This document shows, piece after piece, positions 23,311-35,300 of a stretch of 64,000 nt of DNA. Position 1 is the first letter of the stretch. Each line of letters starts with the position of its first letter. Origin of the DNA: Brachionus rotundiformis. Lineage: Eukaryota > Rotifera > Eurotatoria > Ploima > Brachionidae. A program made the position numbers and the translations under genes. Under the pieces are notes generated by a model. That model made no database searches, had not been told where the DNA came from, and worked only from the letters and a program-made list of their open reading frames with translations. Location of the stretch: NCBI GenBank assembly GCA_016802295.1, contig JAESIW010000200.1, forward strand, positions 568,107-632,106, read 5' to 3'.

Positions 23311-26300
23311 ATGGATAAATTCAGTCCATTGTTGAGTATTAGAAGGTCCTTTAAGCGCGATCAGGTGGCCAAGCCGACTTCTGACCACTTGAGCCCGCAC
23401 AGGTCCCTTTCCACCAAGAGACTACCCTTTTCTACAATAAAAAGCGCTGCCGAGTCTGACAGAAAGTTTTTTAATGACAGTTTGCCAAATTCTCCAAAGC
23501 AGCTGAGCGACTCTTTTACTCGGTTTAATTACAAAACCTCATCTTTTCACTACTGTAAAAGATACTCTTCTAAGTACCAGACAATAAGTCTATTTTTTTT
23601 ATCTTTTTTTTTAAAATATTCTTAAAGGGATGATGATAATATTGGACTTTTTTTGGAAGCGTTGGAAAATTCCATCAAGGCTATAAACGAAAAAAAGCTC
23701 AATTTTTTCAAAGAGGTAAGTGTTTATTTAAATTTTTTAATCTCTTAATTTTGAGTAATTATCGATTTATTAATTTATTCCAGGTTTTTAAAGTATCAAG
23801 AGGTGCATGTTAATTCCTTTTTGATTTTTTTTAAATTTTCTTTTAATATTAAGAAATTATAAATCTTTTTGGAGAACAAAATTGATTTTTAGTAGACAGA
23901 TGTATAATCTAATCTAATTAGATTATCTGTATAATTTGATAAAATCAAAACTGGTCTAGATTTCTAGACCGGAAAAGCTTTAAATTTTTCTAACTAAAGA
24001 CAATTAAAAACTTTAAAAAATGTCAATAAACTCAATTATCTAGGCAAGACTCTGCTTAAAATAAACTATAATTTAATCTGCTTAACTGTATTACAAATAA
24101 TTTAATCAAAATTAAACTTTGGCATTTAATTTTTACCTAGAAGAAGCTATTTTCTGCGAAGGCTTTATTCTTATTAAGTAAATTAGCATCAACTTTTGGT
24201 CTCATTATTTAAGCTCATCGGCTATAACGATTATAAAAATAATGATTTAAATATCATAATAATTATCCTAACTAATCAGCATTAAAAATCATAGCAAATT
24301 CAACGATTTGATCGATTTAATTAACAAAAAATTTATAAAAACATGAACGATTTACTTAATATAGATATACACAAAATAAAATTAAAGTAGGACTATGTGG
24401 AGGCCTTAGACAGCCAAAGATATCCTGAATACAAAACTCTCTTATTAGCATTTAACCGGTTAGAAAAGAGGACAATTCAAATTTAACATAGTATCAAGCT
24501 TTCTATTTCTTTTTTTACCTTAATTTTTAATTTTTTTTAATTTCTATTTTCTATATTCAAATTTGTCCTAACCATTTTCTCAAAACACTTCCAAATTAAA
24601 ATTTCATTCAATTGTAAAAGAATCTTAATTACTCAAATACATTTTTCCTTATTCACTCCTTGTGAAGCATTGGGTCATCACTTATGATGATTTCCATTCA
24701 AGCCGATCTTTTGCCTTCATCCTCTCTTCTCCCGATGTCATTTCGATTTGGATGAGCTCTTTCGTGATTGTTTACCTCCATGTTATTGATGGTATTCCTC
24801 CCTTTCTTCGCACTTGAGGTGTCCATTGAATAGCTCTGTTTGGTATTCGTATTCTTTTCATTCTAAGTTCATGTCCAAGCCACCGTAGTCTTTTATTTCT
24901 GGTACATTACAATGTTTCAGGCAGTAAATCCTAAGAATTCTTCTCAAGCTATTTTTATGGAACGTGTTCAGGCTTTTTCTTTTCCCAGCATTCACTTCCA
25001 TACATCAATGTTGCTCCCATTACAGCGTTGTATATCTTGATTTTTGTTTCCTTGCTGTAGTACTTTGATTTCCACACTAATTTGAGTCTGGCAAACACTC
25101 ATTTTGCTTTTGCTAATCTAAATACCATTTTAATTTATTTTAACTAAAATACATCTGACATTAATAATTTTTGTTAAAGCAATATTAAACCATTTCATTT
25201 TACTACAGCTTCATATATCAAGTCAATTTTTATAATGACAGAAGATAACATATTTTTATTAATTAAGTGGCAATTAATATTTTGGTGTATTGTCTTATAA
25301 TTAGTGTGCATTTCCTTGATTTTTGTGGTAAAGGTTGAAAAATTTTTGGTTAAGTGAAAACAAAGCTGCATCAGCAGTTGAAGTATATTAATGGTGTTCA
25401 AAATTTCCCACAGTGGCTTACAAAATTACGATCTATGTTGCCCTATACTATACATGGTAGGAGTGATAGGGAAGAAAGCCATATAGAGTTATTTGACAAT
25501 AGCTAGAAAGATGAAGCAAATAAAAGGATTAGAAAATATATTTGGTTCTAACTTTCTGAGCCATACTTTACATTAAGTTTCATAGATACAAAAACCCTAT
25601 CTTATTTCGTGAATCCCATAGTAATAAGAAAAATTAGTCTCTTTCAATGTATAGCCTTCTCCTTTTTCCCTGGTTCGGGTTTGGAATTTATCCAAATCAA
25701 AATATTTTTCACATACAATTGTTATATTTAAATTTTATCATTCTTCGAAGATGATAAGTAATAAAACATTAAGACAGAGAGTACTTCATTTTTCCAACGA
25801 ATTAGCTACTTAATTACTAAAAGAATTAATTAATAAAGACTATTTATCAAATTGCTTATTTTTTAAATTTGAGATTTAAAATATTGTACCATTAAATTTA
25901 TCAAATATTTTAAACAAATTAATACAATGGTTTTGTGAAATTAGGTGAAGCATACATTGATGTATTTTTTAGAACAATGTTTAAAAAATGTGAATAAAAA
26001 AAATAATTTTACAAGTTAGATTCTCTGAAACAAATTTTAAGCTATAAGATAAACAACCATTTTTTGTACTAATTAAAAAAAATATGTATCCAGCATTTGG
26101 TAGCTTACAAATAGTTTTGCATCTGAAAGTATTCTTGAAAGCCTGTCAAACTCTCATATCGAGTGCCTAATATCTTCCTGATTGTGAAATTATTTTTTGA
26201 TATTAAATTTTGATAAAAAAGATTGAGGATGAGTCAACCAACATAAGAATTGGTGAGGACAAGCACTTGTATTCCAATCAACCATTACTCGATATTCCAA

Positions 26301-29300
26301 ATGAGACCAGAGAAAAGTTATACTGTGAAATAATTTACACTATAAAGCACAAAATTGGTCGCACCATAGACGGCCATACAGACTTTATCGCTGACTTGTA
26401 CAAATATGCCCAACAAGCGTTCAGAATGTCCCCAGAAGAACATGATCGCTTGTTTCAACTGGCTAGTGAAGAAAAAGTTTTAGCTTAATAAATATTTATA
26501 GCCATTTTTTAATTTTATAATGATTTTTAAGGCGCCTATTCTAATTCTTAATTGTGAAGTATTGGAGGCTTGTGACCTAGAGGCCAAAGATGCCAATGGC
26601 TTTTCAGATCCCTACTGTATGCTTGGCATAGTGCCTGGTAATAGAAAAAATTCAAATGATGAAGCAAATGACACGGTTATGCACAGCTTGTGCAAATTGC
26701 CAACAGTCCAGAATTTTAACATCAACCAATCAATCCAAAATTCCCAGCCAAATCAAAAGTCAAGTCTAATAAAAAGATTTAGCAGCTTTAGGCGATCAGA
26801 AAAGTCCAATACCAACTCACAAGCTCAGAATGTTTCCAATTTAAACAAAAATAAATCTAGTCCAAATACCAATTTAAAATTGACTGGTATTAGTGAAAAA
26901 CTGCCAGCTAAGTACATTCAAACGACCAATGTCAGAAAGGCTACTTTGAACCCTGCGTGGAATGAACAATTTAGATTGTATGACAAAAATTTAAGATTTA
27001 TCTGTTTAATTAATTCTTTTTATCTTAGTCAAATTGATGATATAAAAACAGATAGCCTACATTTGGATATTTGGGACCATGACGATGAGTCGAGTGTGTT
27101 CGAGGCAGCCAAGAAGTTGAATGAGGTCAAAGGCTTGAAAGGCTTGGACAGATACTTTAAGCAAATTGCACAATCTGCAAGAACCAACAAAGAGGAGACT
27201 GTGGACGATTTTCTAGGCTCGGTCAACATTGGTTTGGATGATTTGCCTTCGAGCGGGCTCGAGAAATGGTTCGAGCTAGAAGGCCGAAGCGAAAAGTCCA
27301 AAGTAGAGGGCAAAATTAAGCTTAGGCTCAAACTTTTGACCAAAGAAAACAGAGGAAACGATGAAGAATGCACAACTAGTGAGCTTGGTCAGCATGAGAA
27401 AATGATCAGATTGTTTATACAATATGAGCTTAGGAAACAGAATGTGGAGAAAAGCAGCGACTGGAAAGGAGAATTGTCTCGGGAAGCCGAAACTATTCTT
27501 CATCAACACTGCATTCAAGGGGACATGAGCGACTTTCAAATTGCATTAAGGTGATCTTGACTATTTTAAGCAAAGATTTTGGTCTTTATTTAGGTTTGTT
27601 TTAAAGTCGTTGGATAGCATACAGCAAGTGTCATTTGGAAAAAGAATTATCTTATCAATTGCTTATGGACAAGTTAGAATGTTTGGAAAAAGTTTGGAAT
27701 ACATCATCACCGTCCAGAGAAGAGGTTTTAAATTTTATTTTTTTAAAGTTTATCAAGCATTTAAAGATTAAGTTTGGAAGAATTTATTTTACAGACAGCA
27801 AATGTATCTTTTTTCTTATTTTTTGTCATATTTTAAAAAAATTTTGAGTAGCTAATTTAATATTAGTTTTAAAAAAGACAATTATCTCTTGAGGTATTAT
27901 TTTATAATTGGCATATATTTTTTCTAGAAGCTAATTTATTTTTTAAAAATAGATAAAAAACAGTAGCAAAAATTTTTTTTTCGTAGCTAAAATATTCGAA
28001 AAAGTAGCAAAAATACTTTATTAATAGCAAAAAAAAATACTTTTTTCGACCACCTCTTGAGCGCTCAGTTTTAGAAAAAAAATAAAAAGAAACTAAAATA
28101 TTTACTATTCAAAGCTAACAGAAAACGAATAAAAATTGGGGTTGTGAAGTTAGTTTCAATTCAGAAAAACTTGAATAATTATCTTCCTAAAAGCCTCCTA
28201 AAAGAGATAATTTAGTTAATTTAGTTCTATAAAATGCTCAATTATAAGCAAATTTGCTTAATTCAGGAATATATGTCTGCAAAATACTCTGCAATTTTAT
28301 GCATTTTGCACGCCATTAAAAAGTATTCAAATCAATTGTGCACTTACTTTGCTGAGTTTTTTCAGACATTTTTTTTCGGATTGAGCAAAGTTGCTTAAAC
28401 ATTAAGCATTTTACAGAACTAAATTATTCCTGTAAGTAAAAAAGTTATTCAAATTTTTCTGAATTGAAACGATCAAATTGAAATGAACTTCACAGCCCCA
28501 TAAAAATTTAATTTCTAACTTTTTTTGGGCGTCCTCTTGGACGCTTGGATGGTTCGGCTTGATTTGCTTTCACTATTTGCTGTACCGGTGGTTGCTTATG
28601 CTGTTGTTGTTCTTCTATTAAACAATTACTGATTTAAAGGACTAGCTGAGTTTCTTTCAAAATCAGATTAAGCTTTTTTCCGTCTATCCCTTTTTGCGTT
28701 TGGTTCAATACCCAGATCTAAAGCAACAACTGTTAAACTTGGACAATTCGTAACTGATGCCGATTACATGTTTGCAGATGTAGTATTTTTTCCAATATTG
28801 ACTAGAACATTTACTNNNNNNNNNNNNNNNNNNNNNNNNNNNNNNNNNNNNNNNNNNNNNNNNNNNNNNNNNNNNNNNNNNNNNNNNNNNNNNNNNNNNN
28901 NNNNNNNNNNNNNNNNNNNNNNNNNNNNNNNNNNNNNNNNNNNNNNNNNNNNNNNNNNNNNNNNNNNNNNNNNNNNNNNNNNNNNNNNNNNNNNNNNNNN
29001 NNNNNNNNNNNNNNNNNNNNNNNNNNNNNNNNNNNNNNNNNNNNNNNNNNNNNNNNNNNNNNNNNNNNNNNNNNNNNNNNNNNNNNNNNNNNNNNNNNNN
29101 NNNNNNNNNNNNNNNNNNNNNNNNNNNNNNNNNNNNNNNNNNNNNNNNNNNNNNNNNNNNNNNNNNNNNNNNNNNNNNNNNNNNNNNNNNNNNNNNNNNN
29201 NNNNNNNNNNNNNNNNNNNNNNNNNNNNNNNNNNNNNNNNNNNNNNNNNNNNNNNNNNNNNNNNNNNNNNNNNNNNNNNNNNNNNNNNNNNNNNNNNNNN

Positions 29301-32300
29301 NNNNNNNNNNNNNNNNNNNNNNNNNNNNNNNNNNNNNNNNNNNNNNNNNACGATCGAATTGAAATGAACTTCACAGCCCCATAAAAATTTAATTTCTAAC
29401 TTTTTTTGGGCGTCCTCTTGGACGCTTGGATGGTTCGGCTTGATTTGCTTTCACTATTTGCTGTACCGGTGGTTGCTTATGCTGTTGTTGTTCTTCTATT
29501 TAACAATTACTGATTTAAAGGACTAGCTGAGTTTCTTTCAAAATCGGAATAAGCTTTTTTCCGTCTATCCCTTTTTGCGTTTGGTTCAATACCCGGATCT
29601 AAAGCAACAACTGTTAAACTTGGACAATTCGTAACTGATGCCGATTACATGTTTGCAGATGTAGTATTTTTTCCAATATTGACTAGAACATTTACTCAAT
29701 TCCTATAGTAGTTCATTAATTTCTATGATCTTTTATGAATTTGTTCCATAACACATATTCTTGAAATGTAGAGTTCAAATAGTTTCTACAAAATCATTAT
29801 TAAAAAGTTGCTAGATATCTTTATAACTATTGAATCAGAATCTGACTCTTGGCCGCTATTAATATTAATAATGTGTTTCGCTGCGCTGGTGAATTAAAGC
29901 ACTAGTAGTTTCTTTTGAGCGACCAGGACGTCGCTTTTTTTCTAGTGGAATATTCATTGCAATTTATTCAAATTACGCAGTTCCAGGATAGAAAAAAATT
30001 TTGTTAATCAATAGCTAATAAATACCAAAAATTTACTAATTTATTAATAAATACCAAAAAACGCGAATGACAACGGTCATGATCACATTTAAAATTTTTT
30101 GGTTTTACAAGTAAAGCTGTTTCAATATGATTATTTTGTTGCTGATAAATAAAGAATGAATATGTTCTAAATATATTTGAGATTATTTACTAATTTTGTA
30201 TTTGAAATTTATTAACAATAATCCTAATGTCGGTATTGTGAAATTTGCAGCAAAAAACAAAAATAAAATATCAAAAATGCTTAAGCTGAAGTTCTGAAAA
30301 AGCAAAACATGCTCTGTAAGTTGAAACACCCGGTACATCCTTTGTACACAAAGTTCTAAATTTCGCAGACTTATTGCAGAGTTTTGCAGAATCATAATAT
30401 TGATGGGACAAAGGATGTACCAAGTGCTACAATTCACGGAACTTGATTTGCTACTTCTGAACTTGAGCTTTGGCTTTTTTGATATTTTGTTTTTGTTTTT
30501 TTTTCCTGGTTTCAAAGTGCCCCTAACTTCAGTATTTTTGTTTTAAATCAGGTTCTAAAATCATAAACAAACATTTAATTACTTAATTATGGTAACCAAG
30601 TATAATCAGGTGCCCTGTTTTTTTACTGCAAATTACGCACCATTTAGTTCGAATGCTTCAAAAATAGTCACTCAATTGCCCTGACACTAAATATTTGGAG
30701 TTGCTTTTTTAATGATAAAAACTTATGATAATTGGATTTTAATATAACTTTGGAGGGAAAAATCTTATTTCTAATTTATATTTCATAGCGCCACGCTTTT
30801 TCACGCTTGTTTATTCTTTTTAAACAAAGTCTTACAATAAATAACGAAACTAAACCATATTATCTTCATTCTATATCATAAAAAAGTTATTCTTAAATTA
30901 ATTTTTAATTTAATCAAAGAGCGAGATTTTAAAAGAGTCATTTGACTTGTTTGTCAAACACTGTTTCAGCTTGATATCAAACATCAGAGAAGTGTTTCCA
31001 GTTACAGAAAATCGACTTGGTCTACAAAAGTTGGAGGATGTTCTCAGGTATGTTATGGCAACTTTTTTACCAAAATCATTCTGAATTTTCTCTGATACCT
31101 TTGGTTAAATTAATTATTCGTTTGCCAAAAATAACCCATTATTATTAATCATGATCTTATTGAACCAAATGATTTCAATGAAAAGAAAAATTAATAATAT
31201 TATTTAATTTATTTATTTTTTAGAATTGTTAATAAAATTTTCAACTTAAATGCATTCAAATACTGCTTGCCATTTCAAAACTCTCTGGTTCACGAGCTTA
31301 TTAATGAAATACGAATTGGATCTGTTGAATGGATTGAAAAAAATGCTACCTCTTTTTTCCGAAAGACTGAAGAAGACAATCTGAAAAAATTAATTGAATT
31401 TTGCTATCTAGTCTATTTGGATCTTCTCACAGCTCAGCGATTCTATGATCCTTTATTCAAAAAGTAAAACAATCTAATTGCCAAAATAAAATAAAACTTT
31501 ATTTTCAAGCGAAATGAACATTGACTATTTTTCAATTCTGTATAAGAAAATAGATCCGATTGTAATTTTTTAAAAATAATGATTAATTAAATTATTTATA
31601 AAATTAAAATTTAAAGCTAATTAATGTAGTTGAAAGAGTTTTAGTTGAAGAAGTAAATTAATTTTTATTTTAATTTAAAAAATTAAAGAATTTTTTTCCC
31701 AGTTTGGAGACGATGTTAGAAAATTTCCAATTCAAGTGGCAAGTACATATGGCCAGACATTGGTGAACTCGCCAAAATCTACCAAGGAGAATGAAAAAAG
31801 TAAAATATAATTGATAAATTTTTTTAATACAGAAAATAAAATAATTTAAGAAGGCAATTTAAATTCCATCCTTAATTATGTAACTATTACAGAGCAGATA
31901 TCAATAAGTCTATTCGAACTATATTCCATTATCTATGTCATTTATCGAATGAAGAGTCACCTAATTGAAAGGTAAATTGACTCTGGAATTTTTATTTTGT
32001 TAAATTTCTAACCATTTTAGTGATCAATCGTCACTAAGTATTCTTAGATTTTATGAATTGTTCTACATGCCGTACAAAAGATGGATAGATTTAATTAAAA
32101 AAAGAGCTGATAATAAACTGGATAGATGCTTGGACAGTGAAAAAGTAAGGAATGTTCCATTTGCCATTTTTCTTACCCAACAATAGAATAAAAAATTGAT
32201 TTAGAAGAAATTAATTTAAAATAGAATATTAGCAAAATTGAAGTAGATCAAAAAAGAAAGATTGCTGAGAGTTTTTTATCGAAATTAAGCTTTGTTGTCC

Positions 32301-35300
32301 AATAAATTGATCCTTACCAAAATGTATTGATCAATTACCAATTATTTGAATTACCGGTCTAGATTATAAATAATTTCAACATAAAATTGAGTTATATAAT
32401 GGGCTTATCTGATTTCTTGTCGAGAAGATAAGATCAAAATTGAATATTTTATAAGAGGGACAAACTAAGATAAAAACCATTGACCAAGACTTATTTTTTT
32501 TATAATTTTAATTTTTCAAAAAATAATAAAAAGTAAATAGTTAATTTTATTTAACTCTTTTTGGAGCATATTGTAATTAATTTTGTTCGTTTTATGTCCA
32601 AGCCACTTTGTTCTTTTCAGACTTAGACAATTCCCGGCATTTAAGTGTTGTTTTCTTAGTGTTTGCTTTTGCAAGTCTGTGATCCCATCATTTCACTAAT
32701 GGTGCTTCCCAAATATATAAATTGGCTTACCCATTCGATTTTTGGACCATCGATGTTGATTGGGATGCCATATATGGAATTTATGCACATGGCTTTTGTT
32801 TTGATCCCATTTATTTCGAGTCCTGTTGATTTAGCGGCATCTTGAAGGTGAGGATCTATTCAAAATATCATTTCGATTCAAAGAGTCTATCTTTAGATAT
32901 TAGAATTAATCTGTAATTTAATATGAATAGTTTTAATGTAACACGCTTTGCATATTATGTAATTTTGGAATAATTTTATCTATTAGCTTCAAAAACAACC
33001 TCTTCTCTCTCAATTATATAAAATCTATTTTCAAGCTTTGAGCTAACTTTGAGCAAGAAATTGACAATTCTATAGTTACCGTAAATCTGACAAACTAGCC
33101 CAGGGCTAAACATGAGTATTAGCCCTACAAGTCCATGAGCTTAAAATAATTTTTTATTAAATTTGAGAATAAAAAAAAATTTTTCTTTGTTAGCATATAC
33201 CAATTTTTTTTTGTTTTGCAATTAGAATATAAAATTTAAACAACTTCAAGTTTAATCACATTTTCATTTGCTTCTAACTGTTAATTCTTGATTTGATAAA
33301 AAAAATTGTACATAAGCCCATGGTAATATCAATTTTAATATGCATATAAGCCCTAGACTTCTCCTTAAAATAGTAGTAGTAGTAAATAATACTGCGACCC
33401 TATTGGGTTAAGCTTCTTCGAAGCTATGGCAGTAAATTAGATTGTTTCTTGAGCCATTTGTCCAGGTTAATTTTGAAGTTAATGATTGATTCGGAATTGA
33501 CGATGTACTGAGGTAGACTATTCCAGACATTAACTACTCGATTTGTTAAAAAATGATATCGTTGCATGCAACTTTTCACATCTCTAACTATACATTTGTC
33601 ATGTCTTCTTAAGCTATACGACTGGTTTCGAGAAAAATTAATACCATTTTCAAAATTGATAATTTCGTATCTTTTAATAACTTTAAAAAGTTGGATTAAG
33701 TCTCATCTCATCCTTCTAACTTTGAGATCAGTTAAATTTAGTATTTCAAGTCTTTTAGAGTAGTCAAATTTTCGAAGTGAAGGGATTATTTTTGTCATTC
33801 TTCTTTGTACTTTCTCGATTTCAAAAATATCTTTTTCAAGAAATGGACACCATGAACTAATGGCAAACTCTAAATGAGGTCTAACCAGTGCTGTGTAGAG
33901 CATTCTCAATGTATCAATGTTTAAATTTCTGAAACTTTTTCTAATCATAGCTAAAATACGATTTCCTCGACTCGTGCAATATTTTACTTGGTTAGTCCAT
34001 TTCAAGTCACTTTGAATATATACACCTAAATCTTTTTCGAGAATTGTTTTAGATAAATTCTTTGTACCGTATCTGCTAAAAATGGTATAGTTAAACACAG
34101 GATTTTTTGAGCCAACATGCATTACATTACATTTTTCAATATTCAAATCCAAAGCCCAAGTAAGTGACCAGCTTGAAATTGAGTCTATATCTTTTTGAAG
34201 TACGAGATTGTCCTGGGAGCTTTTAATTACAGACAAAACTTTAGTATCATCGGCATATTTCTCAGATTTATTAACTAAACGAGTCGAAAGATCGTTTATA
34301 AATATCAAAAATAATAGAGGTCCTAATACTGAACCTTGAGGTACTCCGCTGGTTACATCTAACCAACTTGACATGGATGAACCCAAAATTACCCTTTGTT
34401 TCCTCTCGCTGAGAAAATCACTAATCCAAAAATAAATCATATCGATAAAACCATATCTTTTAAGCTTATATAATAATAATCTATGCGATACTCTGTCAAA
34501 CGCTTTCGAAAAATCTGTGTAAATTATATCGACAGATAATCCTTTGTTGAGAGCTGATGTGATAAAATCTATTGATTCAAGTAAATTTGTTGAACATGAT
34601 CTTTTTGGCATGAATCCATGTTGTGCGTCAGATAAAAGATTTAGGTTTAAAAGAAAGGCTAACATGTGATCTTTGACCAGACTCTCGAGAATCTTGCAAA
34701 TACCACTTGTAAGTGAGACCGGCCGATAATTGCTTGACTCAAGCTTATTTCCTTTTTTAAAAAGGAGTGTCACATTTGCCATTTTCCAAATTAAAGGTAA
34801 TTTTCCTTGTGAGAGAGATAATCAAAACCAAGGTTGATATTTTTTAGCCCCCCGAATTATTAAGCATAAGCCTGTAATGTTTTCATTAGTACCCTTGGGC
34901 CCGTCTGTCCGATCTCCTCGTTAGACGTATTGGAGCAGCTATTTATGCTCCTTTCTAACTTAAACGCTCATGGTTAAGTTAGTTAATTAAACCAGTGATA
35001 TCGACAAAGATGTCGCTATATCACAAAGCCCATGGGCCTGTTAATCAGTTTTTACGGTACATATGTAGAATTATATCCCGTGCATCTATGTATTAATAAA
35101 ATTTTGTTTAATAGATCCAATGAATAAGTGTATTTCCTATTTTAAACAACTTAATTGTGTTTCATCTAGTCATATTAAAAAAGTTTCGGAAGTTTTTAAA
35201 TCTTGTGAGCTCTTGGCTAAAAAAAATTTTAAACAATCTAAAATTAATATTTTTTTTTAATATTTTTTAGCATAAAATAATTATTCGAAATTTAATAAAA

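Larger units (their letters stand above)
27910..29864 (-). mobile_element. MULE-type element, copy 2 (decayed, gap inside)
   Basis: The left end GGCATATATTTTTTCTAGAA followed by TAGC/GTAGCAAAA words matches the TIR of the complete copy at 56341-57230. Internal sequence also matches that copy in inverted orientation, including a SWIM-type CKHVIGI coding trace (minus strand, around 28740-28770 and again near 29630) and an AT-hook-like region. It has acquired a nested MITE (28136-28500) and contains the assembly gap. The other TIR is missing or truncated near 29.8 kb. Confidence 0.6.

Noticed and set aside
23784..23802. Possible 18-nt micro-exon after exon 2 of the BAIAP3/UNC13D-like gene
   Set aside because: The only donor leaves phase 1, which does not join to the next exon; exon 2 joins directly in phase 0.
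28768..29374. Long frames on both strands across 28.8-29.4 kb
   Set aside because: They run through the N gap and have no real sequence content.
30183..30515. 110-codon minus-strand frame
   Set aside because: It lies exactly on the arms of a fold-back MITE, so the coding appearance comes from the repeat.
32222..32300. Open stretch after TTTAAAATAG as a candidate extra exon of the BAIAP3/UNC13D-like gene
   Set aside because: No good donor follows, and the exons on either side already join in phase and match the family alignment without it.
32663..32845. 60-codon plus-strand frame with hydrophobic stretches
   Set aside because: It is the antisense of a LINE reverse-transcriptase relic.
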